Shown here piece by piece: positions 1-6,895 of a stretch of 64,000 nt of DNA. The stretch covers positions 1 to 64,000 of the forward strand of contig NZ_FOOR01000007.1 in assembly GCF_900113255.1 (NCBI RefSeq), written 5' to 3'. Origin of the DNA: Novosphingobium sp. CF614. Its GTDB lineage: Bacteria > Pseudomonadota > Alphaproteobacteria > Sphingomonadales > Sphingomonadaceae. Each line of letters starts with the position of its first letter. Within the stretch, counting starts at the first letter, position 1. The position numbers and the translations under genes were made by a program. Below the pieces are notes generated by a model. It was not told the origin of the DNA and searched no databases. It worked only from the letters and a program-made list of their open reading frames with translations.

Positions 1-120
1 GTCTTCGACACCTACGACGCCATCCTCGACGCCTGTTGCGACGCTTGGAACTGGCTCATCGCTCAACCAGAGCAAATCACTTCAATCGGGTCACGCAAAT
101 GGGCACAGGTCAATCAATGA
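1..120 (+). pseudogene. IS630-like transposase, C-terminal fragment
   Basis: Frame 1 is open from the window edge to a TGA at 118-120 and encodes 39 residues ending in the motifs AWNWLIAQPEQ and SIGSRKWAQ. This resembles the extreme C-terminus of IS630-family DDE transposases, where a tryptophan-asparagine segment and an SI-x-R-x-W segment close the protein. The 5' part lies outside the window, so whether the whole element is intact cannot be judged. A second, different transposase tail follows directly in the same frame, so this end of the window looks like a patchwork of IS remnants. Confidence 0.6.
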
Positions 121-327
121 AGCCGAGCGTATAACACCCCAAAAAAGACCGAGGATGCCGACCATCGGGTTCTGATCCGCTGGTCGATCCAGGAAGTCCG
201 ACGCATCGCCAACAAGCTGGCCATGCGCCAGATCCAGCCCGCACGTATCATCGCGTGGTCATGTTGGCGACGCGCTCACCAAGCCGCCGCAAGACGCGCT
301 CATCTGAGGGTTAAAATGCAACTGTAA
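121..327 (+). pseudogene. IS transposase C-terminal remnant (family uncertain)
   Basis: The frame encodes RWSIQEVRRIANKLAM, then IIAWSCWRRAHQAAARRAHL, ending KMQL and a TAA at 325-327. There is no start codon or catalytic part, so this is only the tail of a transposase. A homologous tail in opposite orientation lies at 37332-37500, sharing the WSIQE-RRIAN, IAWSCWRRAHQAAARRAHL and QL* blocks. The IS family is not certain from memory. The two copies bracket the 37-kb segment carrying the secretion and sugar genes. Confidence 0.55.
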
Positions 328-409
328 TGCTAGGGCGGCTTTTGGGAGGAAGGATCTATGAGGAAGGCTCTATAAGCAATATGGCGAACGAGTTTGCGCC
401 GTTACACGA

Positions 410-1747
410 TCAATCTTCGCGCATGGCATGAGCGAGTTGATCAAACAGGGGTTTGAACAAATAGGACCAAACGGAGCGCCGGCTGGTCTCGAAGAAAATC
501 TCCGCCGGCATGCCGTCGACCAGCGGCGCGGCAATAGCGTGGGCTAGCCGGCGGCGGTCGAAGCTGACATGGACGCGGAAATACGGCCGTCCGGTCAAGG
601 CGTCTTGCCCTGGTTGCGCCGATACGAACACGACTTTCCCCGTCACATCCGGGGTGGTCTGGCGATTGAGCGAGGGGAAACTCACCCGCGCCGACTGGCC
701 GATACGAATCTGATCGATGTCTCTGGGATTGACACGGCCCTCAATAACCAACTCTCCGGCATCAGGAACGATCTGCAGGATTGGCTGCCCCGGCGGGATC
801 GCGCTGCCGATGGTCGTATAAGCCAGTTTGTCGATCACACCGGCCTGCGGCGCGCGCACCGCACTACGCTCGAAGGTCGATACGGCACTGGCGCGGCGAA
901 CCATCTGTTCGTTCGTCTGGGCGTTGACTTGCGCCAGTTCGGCCGCCGCGCCGGCGCGTACGTTGACTTCGACGCCGAGCATCTGTTCGCGCGTTTCCGC
1001 GATCTGCGCACGGACTTGCGCGATACTGGCCTGCAGCGCCGCGCGGTTCCCCTCGATCTCGACCGCCGCTCGCTCCAACTGGTTGAGCCGGCCGACCGTC
1101 ACCAGCTTGCGCTCGTAAAGATTGCGAAGGCCGGCGAGCTCGGGCTCGATCAGTGCGGACTGCCGGCGATTGGCGGTGACCTGCGCCTCAAGGTTGCGAA
1201 CTTGCGCCTCGCCCTGGGCAACCCGTTCGCGCAGCAGGGCGAGCGTGCTGTTGCGGCTGTTGAGGTTCAGGGCGAACTGCCTGCGTTCACGCTCGATCAG
1301 CGCGGTAACACCCTCGTCAGCGGAACCGGTAAGTTCAGGCGCGAAGCTGATCGCCAGGCGATTGTCCCGCTCCGCCTCCAGCCGTGCGCGCCGGGCGAGC
1401 AGTTCGTTCAGCCCCATCCCCGACCGGCTCGCATCGATCGCTGCGACGCTGGTGTCGAAGCGCATCAGGATCTGGCCGGAGCTTACACGATCGCCATCAC
1501 GCACGTAGAGCCCGCTGAGCACGCCCCCGCTGGGGTGGATGATCGTCTTGACCCGCGACTGCACCGCAACCTGACCCACGCCGATCACCGCACCGCCGAT
1601 CCGGGCGAACAGGCCGATCAGCAACAAACTGACCGCCAGTGCGCCGATCAGCAGCGCCGTCATTCGCACACGCTGCGCCAGCCGCTCGGCCGGGTCGCCG
1701 CGTACCCGTTCGAAACTGGATACCATAGCTTGCGCAGCGCTTATCAC
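410..1747 (-). CDS. HlyD/PrtE-family type I secretion membrane-fusion protein
   Basis: The 445-residue protein is the periplasmic adaptor of a type I secretion system and should connect the inner-membrane ABC exporter to an outer-membrane TolC-like channel. It has a short cytoplasmic N-terminus, one membrane segment near residues 29-52, a lipoyl-like segment (IIHPSGGVLSGLYVRDGD), a long alanine/arginine/glutamate-rich coiled coil (about residues 110-280), a second lipoyl half (VRAPQAGVIDKL) and a C-terminal beta domain. The GTG start overlaps the stop of the exporter gene (GTGA at 1744-1747), so the two are translationally coupled. It is the last gene of a three-gene minus-strand operon. No TolC homologue is nearby, so the outer-membrane partner must be encoded elsewhere. 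Confidence 0.88.
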   Translation of the reverse strand: MISAAQAMVSSFERVRGDPAERLAQRVRMTALLIGALAVSLLLIGLFARIGGAVIGVGQVAVQSRVKTIIHPSGGVLSGLYVRDGDRVSSGQILMRFDTSVAAIDASRSGMGLNELLARRARLEAERDNRLAISFAPELTGSADEGVTALIERERRQFALNLNSRNSTLALLRERVAQGEAQVRNLEAQVTANRRQSALIEPELAGLRNLYERKLVTVGRLNQLERAAVEIEGNRAALQASIAQVRAQIAETREQMLGVEVNVRAGAAAELAQVNAQTNEQMVRRASAVSTFERSAVRAPQAGVIDKLAYTTIGSAIPPGQPILQIVPDAGELVIEGRVNPRDIDQIRIGQSARVSFPSLNRQTTPDVTGKVVFVSAQPGQDALTGRPYFRVHVSFDRRRLAHAIAAPLVDGMPAEIFFETSRRSVWSYLFKPLFDQLAHAMRED

Positions 1748-3453
1748 GCGTTTCCGCCCGGCACTACAGTAAGCGTACTCGTTGCGCTCGGCTGCGTGAG
1801 GCGGGTGACCATTTCGTCGCGAGCGCCGAAACCCTTGATCCGCCCCTCACCCATCACAAGCACATGGCTGACCGCCTGCAGCACGGACGTCCTGTGCGCG
1901 GCGACGATCACGATCGCGCCGCGCTGGCGGGCGTCAAGGATTGCCCGCGCCAGCGCGCGCTCACCATCGGGATCAAGATTGGCGTTGGGCTCGTCGAGCG
2001 CCAACAGAAACGGGTCGCCGTAAAGCGCGCGAGCAAGAGCGATGCGCTGACGCTGCCCGGCAGAGAGGTGCACGCCGTTCTCGCCTACCGACGTCGCATA
2101 ACCTTGCGGGAACTGGAGGATCATATCATGAACACCTGCGGCCCGCGCCGCAGCGATCACCGTTTCGGAAGGAGCATCGGGGTCCATCCGTGCAATGTTT
2201 TCTGCGATTGTCCCACCGAGCAGTTCGACGCTCTGCGGCAGATAGCCGATCGCCGCGCCGATCACCGCGCGGTCCCACTGGTCAATCAAGGCTCCGTCCA
2301 ACCGCACCGTCCCGCGCGCCGGCGGCCACACGCCGATGAGGCCGCGCAGCAGCGCCGATTTGCCCGCTGCACTCGGGCCGAGAATAGCTACGGCCTCGCC
2401 GGCGCTTGCGGCGAAGCTCGCCTCCATCACCACGATCCGTTCGCTGCCGGGTGGCATGAGGGTGAGGCCTTCGGCGGCTATGCGCTCGGTAGGGAGCGGC
2501 AGCACGACTGCGGGCGAAGCCTGTACCGGTGTCTCCGCAAGCATCCGGTTGAGCCGTGCCCAGCTCTCACGCGCGGCAACGAAGGGCCGCCACGCGGAGA
2601 TCGCCTGATCGATCGGCGCCAGCGCGCGGCCTGCGATGATCGAGCTGGCAAAGATGATCCCGCCCGATGCCTTGCCATCGATCACCAGGATCGCGCCCAC
2701 TGTCAGAACCGACGATTGCAGGAAAACGCGGAACACGCGGCTGACTGTTGAAAGCTGGGCGATCTTCTCGTTCAGCTCTCCTTGCATATCGAGGAACCGG
2801 ACGTGAACTTGCGTCCATGCCTCGCCGATGCGCGCACCGATGCCGAGCCCTTCGATCAGCTCGGCGTGGCGCATCTGCCGATCCGCGGCGAGCCGCCTTG
2901 CATTGGCAGCCTGCGCCAACGCCTTAGCCCGGCCCTTGGTTACCCGCTCCGCACGCCAAGTCAGCAGCGCAAGCACGATGCCACCGGCCAGCGTTACAAC
3001 GCCCAGCCAGATGTCGATCAGCGACAGTACTGCGAGATAGATGGCCACCCACGGCATGTCGATCAGCGCCGCGGGGCCGGTGCCCGTCGCGAAGGCGCGT
3101 ATCTGGTCGAGATCGCGGATCGCACTCGCGCCGTGCTCCGGCTGGCGCAGCACACGCGCCATTTCTACCGCCTGCACCCGCGGTGTCATCACCCGGTCGA
3201 AGGCGGCGCCAATGTCCAGCAGCAGGTGCGCGCGCAGCGCTTCGAACAAGCCGGAGAAAAGGTATGCGATAGCAACGATGGCAAACAGCGTAAGAAGTGT
3301 CGCCAGTTGCTGCCCGGGCAGCACCCGGTCGTAGACCAGCATCAGGTAGATCGAGCTGCTGAGCGCAAGCACGTTGATCATCGCGCTCAGTGTCACCACT
3401 GCGCCGATGCCCGCGCGGAAGCGGCCAACGGCGCCTTGCAGTTCGGACGTCAT
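1744..3453 (-). CDS. Type I secretion ABC transporter (PrtD-like permease/ATPase)
   Basis: The 569-residue half-transporter fuses a membrane domain to one ATPase domain and should power export of the RTX protein encoded upstream. The membrane domain covers about residues 15-290 with several hydrophobic stretches. The nucleotide-binding domain shows Walker A GPSAAGKS (359-366), signature LSAGQ (463-467), Walker B LLALDEP (483-489) and a switch histidine in AAHRTS. No N-terminal C39 peptidase domain is present, which fits RTX substrates with an uncleaved C-terminal signal (PrtD type) rather than double-glycine substrates. It lies 178 bp downstream of the RTX gene and overlaps the adaptor gene. 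Confidence 0.9.
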   Translation of the reverse strand: MTSELQGAVGRFRAGIGAVVTLSAMINVLALSSSIYLMLVYDRVLPGQQLATLLTLFAIVAIAYLFSGLFEALRAHLLLDIGAAFDRVMTPRVQAVEMARVLRQPEHGASAIRDLDQIRAFATGTGPAALIDMPWVAIYLAVLSLIDIWLGVVTLAGGIVLALLTWRAERVTKGRAKALAQAANARRLAADRQMRHAELIEGLGIGARIGEAWTQVHVRFLDMQGELNEKIAQLSTVSRVFRVFLQSSVLTVGAILVIDGKASGGIIFASSIIAGRALAPIDQAISAWRPFVAARESWARLNRMLAETPVQASPAVVLPLPTERIAAEGLTLMPPGSERIVVMEASFAASAGEAVAILGPSAAGKSALLRGLIGVWPPARGTVRLDGALIDQWDRAVIGAAIGYLPQSVELLGGTIAENIARMDPDAPSETVIAAARAAGVHDMILQFPQGYATSVGENGVHLSAGQRQRIALARALYGDPFLLALDEPNANLDPDGERALARAILDARQRGAIVIVAAHRTSVLQAVSHVLVMGEGRIKGFGARDEMVTRLTQPSATSTLTVVPGGNA

Positions 3454-3631
3454 GGTCCCGGCCGTGTAAAGCGGGAGTCAGCCGCCGCTATCCGGGCGCG
3501 ACCCCCGCACGAAATCGGGAGGGTCGCCATCGCCCGGCAACCCAGGCCATGCGCGCTGAGCATAAGCAAGGTCAGTCCCCCTCTGCCAAGCGCTTTGCCG
3601 ATCGTCATGGATCGCCAAAGCGTCCTTGCGC

Positions 3632-6055
3632 TTAACCGAAGTAAAAGTCGCTGCTCGTCAGATCAGCCTTGTTTACCCCTGTCATGACCATGGTCCAACC
3701 CGGCCCGAAGTTAAAGATGGTATTCCCGTTCACCGTGCTGGCGACGGCCATTACTTCGTCGAACGAATCATAGGCCGAGCCGAGATCGATGTAGACCTCG
3801 TCCTCAGTACCGCCCGTAACGAAATCTGCGATCCGTTCTTCGGCCGATGCCGGGCCGAAATAGAACATGTCGTCGCCAGCCCCGCCGACTAGCGTATCAG
3901 TGCCGCCTTCGCCGCTGATGAAGTCTCCGCCGCCGCCGCCTTCGATCCGGTTGTTGCCCGAATTGCCATAGAGGGCATCGCCGACCTCGCTGCCCCGGAT
4001 ATTCTCGAAATTGGAAATGACATCGCCGTAACCTTCGGCGCCCAGCGCGAGATTGTCAGCAAGAATGACCGTGACCCACTCGGTGGAACCGGCGAAGCTC
4101 AGTGTATCAACCCCGGCGCCGCCGTCCAGCGTATCGCCGCCGGCCCCGCCGTTGATCAGGTCGTTGCCGTTGCCGCCCAGAAGGGTATCTACGCCAACCC
4201 CGCCGATAAGCGAATTGTTCCCAGCGTTGCCCGTAAGGTGATCGCCAAAGGCACTGCCGATGACGCCCTCCACCCCGCTGAAGGTGTCACCCTCAGCGTC
4301 GCCACCGGAAGCGGCGCCGGTCAGCAGGTTTACCGTCACGCCTTCACCGGAGGTGCTGTAGGACGCCAGGTCCGTGCCCGTACCGCCGATCAGGGTGTCA
4401 GCGCCCACGCCGCCGATCAGGGTGTCGTTGCCACCCCTGCCGTCAAGGGTGTCGTTGCCGCGGCCGCCGATGAGAAGATTCGCTCCGTTGCTTCCCAGTA
4501 ACGTGTCGCTGTGACTGCTGCCTTCGGCGTTGACGAAGCTCGACAGTGTATCGCCGGTGGCATCGCCGCCGGTGGCGGTTTGGGCCTGGAGGTCGACGGT
4601 TACGGCACGCCTGGAGCCGGCATAGCTCACGCCGTCGGCACCCGCGCCGCCGCGCAGGACGTCCGCCCCGGCACCGCCATTCAGCCAGTCGTCGCCGCCA
4701 TCGCCGAACAGCGTGTCGTTGCCGCGACCGCCTTCCAGACGATTGTTAAAATCGTCTCCCGACAGCACATCGCCAAAGTCACTGCCTATCAGCCCCTCGA
4801 TCGAACTGAAACTGTCGCCGATCGCCTCGCCCGCCGTGCCCCTGCCTGTGGCCAGATTGACCGAAACCGCTGCGTCTGCAGCGCCGTAGCTTGCCATGTC
4901 GAAGCCCAGGCCGCCGATCAGTTGATCGGCCCCGAGACCGCCGCCGAGGAAATCGTCGCCCATGCCCCCTTCCAGCACGTCGCTGCCGCCCCGACCACTC
5001 AGGTAATCGGTGTTGTAAGAGCCGGTCAGTGTATTGGCGCCATTGTTGCCGAAACCGCGAAAGACCGCCAGGTTACTGAGATTGACGAGATTTTCGACAT
5101 TGAATCCCAGCTTGTAGGATTCCAGATCCCGAACTCCCACCGTGTCCGTACCTTCGCCGACGCGTTCGATCACCTTGTCGGTATTTGTCGACACTACGAA
5201 AAAGTCGTCGCCGATTCCACCTTCCATCCGATCGACACCAGGACCTCCATCAAGAAGGTCGTTGCCCGCGCCGCCATGCAAAGTGTCGTCGCCATAAGAG
5301 CCAAAAAGCTGGTCGTCCCCGCCAAGCCCGCTGAGCACATTGGCGTCGTCATTGCCGCTGATCTGGTTGTCCCGCTCATTGCCGGTCCCATTCAGGGCGC
5401 CGGGACCGTAGAGGCTGAGCCATTCGACATAGTCGCCGAGCGTATAGCTGACGAGGGAGAGCACGCCGTCATTGCCGCCGCCCAGGTTTTCCACTGCCGT
5501 ATCGCCGGCATCATCAACGTAATACAAATCGTCGCCGGCGCCCCCGGTCATTGCGTCGATGCCACCTCCGCCGACCAGTACGTCAGCACCCTCGCCGCCA
5601 TCGAGCGTGTCGTCACCGTCGCCGCTGTCGAGATAGTCGTTGCCGCCGAGGCCGGTCAGGACGTCGTTGCCCGAGCCCGAAATGATGATGTCGTCCTGGT
5701 TTAGGCCGGTGAGCGTCTTGTCTTCGACCGCATAGCCGGCATTGAGAATGTGCCAGCTCATCTGCGCGGATTCGCCGCTGAAGTTGTTGTACGCCGTAAA
5801 GTCCAGGGTGGCATCCGCATAGGAGTCGCCCGCAAAGCCTATGTTGATGTTCGCGAAGCCCGAATCCCAGCCATATCCGCTGCCATTCCCGTAATTGCCG
5901 GAGTTGGCGTCATAGTAGCTGAAATTCCAGTACGTTTCGTAGAACGATTCCCCCGTTTCCGGGTCGTTGTAGCCGGGAATGTAATAATCGACATTGATAT
6001 CGAAAAGGCCGGAAGCCCTGTCCAATCCAATGCTGTAGGAGACTGATCCAGACAT
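3632..6055 (-). CDS. RTX calcium-binding repeat protein, probable type I secretion substrate
   Basis: The 807-residue acidic protein is dominated by about thirty GGxGxDxL-type nonapeptides between residues ~125 and ~740, the pattern that forms calcium-filled beta rolls after export. Blocks of repeats alternate with segments such as NLATGRG and NLLTGAASG. The C-terminus ends in a hydrophobic DFYFG preceded by an FNFGPGWTMVMTGV strand, which fits an uncleaved RTX secretion signal. The first ~120 residues are rich in Tyr, Asn and Gly and match no family I recognise. No protease or lipase active site is visible, so a cell-surface or matrix role is as likely as an enzyme. A purine-rich GGAGAGAG sequence sits just before the ATG. 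The exporter and adaptor genes follow on the same strand. Confidence 0.85.
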   Translation of the reverse strand: MSGSVSYSIGLDRASGLFDINVDYYIPGYNDPETGESFYETYWNFSYYDANSGNYGNGSGYGWDSGFANINIGFAGDSYADATLDFTAYNNFSGESAQMSWHILNAGYAVEDKTLTGLNQDDIIISGSGNDVLTGLGGNDYLDSGDGDDTLDGGEGADVLVGGGGIDAMTGGAGDDLYYVDDAGDTAVENLGGGNDGVLSLVSYTLGDYVEWLSLYGPGALNGTGNERDNQISGNDDANVLSGLGGDDQLFGSYGDDTLHGGAGNDLLDGGPGVDRMEGGIGDDFFVVSTNTDKVIERVGEGTDTVGVRDLESYKLGFNVENLVNLSNLAVFRGFGNNGANTLTGSYNTDYLSGRGGSDVLEGGMGDDFLGGGLGADQLIGGLGFDMASYGAADAAVSVNLATGRGTAGEAIGDSFSSIEGLIGSDFGDVLSGDDFNNRLEGGRGNDTLFGDGGDDWLNGGAGADVLRGGAGADGVSYAGSRRAVTVDLQAQTATGGDATGDTLSSFVNAEGSSHSDTLLGSNGANLLIGGRGNDTLDGRGGNDTLIGGVGADTLIGGTGTDLASYSTSGEGVTVNLLTGAASGGDAEGDTFSGVEGVIGSAFGDHLTGNAGNNSLIGGVGVDTLLGGNGNDLINGGAGGDTLDGGAGVDTLSFAGSTEWVTVILADNLALGAEGYGDVISNFENIRGSEVGDALYGNSGNNRIEGGGGGDFISGEGGTDTLVGGAGDDMFYFGPASAEERIADFVTGGTEDEVYIDLGSAYDSFDEVMAVASTVNGNTIFNFGPGWTMVMTGVNKADLTSSDFYFG

Positions 6056-6252
6056 CTTCTCTCTCCACCCACTTGAGTCGATTTCATTGAAGAATACCTA
6101 GCACATAAATTGAAATGATCCAGTGTGCCATCCGCGCTTACGGACTGTGCATTTTTAAAATTATCCCCTCGTCACACATGTATTTTATTGCGCGTATATT
6201 GCCTTTTCCGCGTCCGGACCCCGACTGGTGAACAGATTCTATATCGACGGGT

Positions 6253-6408
6253 GTGTCACGGGAGATGTTCAATCTCGCCGCGGCGATCTTTCGCGATCTG
6301 TGGGACGAACAGGCGAACAGCGCCAAGGAGCGTAAGAAGGCGATGGCCAAGGAGGTCGCCGAAATCGACCGGACGGTTGCTCAGGTGGTGGACCGGCTCG
6401 AAGCTGCG
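6253..6408 (+). pseudogene. Serine recombinase fragment
   Basis: The frame encodes SREMFNLAAAIFRDLWDEQ followed by a lysine/glutamate-rich helix (KERKKAMAKEVAEIDRTVAQVV). This resembles the helical region near the C-terminus of large serine recombinases. There is no catalytic serine domain, and the reading frame breaks into unrelated transposase sequence right after LEAA. It is therefore a relic joined to an IS3-type tail. Confidence 0.45.
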
Positions 6409-6412
6409 GGCT

Positions 6413-6562
6413 GGCCTTGGCCGATGGATCACCTATTACAACACCCAGCGTCCGCACTCAGGACTGGCCGGGCGAACCCGGGTGGAGGCCTATCGGCGGA
6501 TCGGGCAATCAGATCATGGGAGGCATGCCTCCCATGATCTGATGATCAAACAGGCGGCGTGA
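6413..6562 (+). pseudogene. IS3-family transposase (OrfB) C-terminal remnant
   Basis: Frame 2 encodes GRWITYYNTQRPHSGLAGRT, then VEAYRRIGQ and DLMIKQAA before a TGA at 6560-6562. The YYNxxRPHS box is the hallmark of the end of the IS3/IS481 integrase core, just after the catalytic glutamate. Everything upstream of this box is missing and replaced by the recombinase fragment, so it is non-functional. Confidence 0.7.
6508..6543. repeat. 36-bp perfect palindrome
   Basis: Positions 6508-6525 are the exact reverse complement of 6526-6543; the centre is GGAGGCATGCCTCC. It lies inside the IS3-like remnant, near the C-terminal codons. It could be a structural feature of the parent element's end, a fold-back left by a rearrangement, or a terminator-like hairpin without a U tract. 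Confidence 0.8.
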
Positions 6563-6835
6563 ACGACAACCGGGATTAGCTTAACTCAGCCGCCAAACTG
6601 TCCAAGAAGGCGGGACCACCTCACGTCTGCCGTGAGGACGTAGGGATTGTCCTTGATTTCCAGTTGCGCAGCGATCACGTCGAGGGCCATCTGTGGAAAT
6701 GGCCGAACACCGCCGTCCAATACCAGCGCTGCGCTTGTGCCTCAGCCGAGCGTCGACATCGGATGCATCGTCGGCAATATCGACGCCATGACGATAAACC
6801 GGAGGAAGAGAACGCATCATTCATCATATATGAAA
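6563..6835. other. Intergenic segment with a possible minus-strand gene relic
   Basis: No intact gene is visible in these 273 bp. On the minus strand a short open stretch (about 6590-6740) reads GTSAALVLDGG, FPQMALDVIAAQLEIKDN and RWSRLLGQFGG before a TGA. It looks like the end of a real protein but has no start and a stop just upstream. I cannot name the family. Confidence 0.3.
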
Positions 6836-6883
6836 GAAAGAAGCGATGCACCCAGAGAAGGAGAGGAGCGCATCGCTTCTTTC
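6836..6883 (-). terminator. Probable terminator of the TonB receptor gene
   Basis: A perfect 14-bp stem is formed by 6836-6849 and 6870-6883 with a 20-nt loop. It starts 12 bp past the receptor stop codon. On the minus strand the stem ends in TTTC followed by ATATATGA, a weak U-rich tail. The position between the receptor and the IS debris fits a transcription end. Confidence 0.55.
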
Positions 6884-6895
6884 AAGCCACTTTTC

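Noticed and set aside
569..2023. Long plus-strand open frame of 484 codons opposite the HlyD gene
   Set aside because: Antisense shadow of a GC-rich gene; low-complexity, His/Arg-rich translation with no domain, while the minus strand gives clear HlyD and ABC proteins.
4511..5704. Plus-strand open frame of 397 codons opposite the RTX gene
   Set aside because: The repeat-rich minus-strand gene creates a repetitive antisense frame; the translation has no plausible start signal or family.
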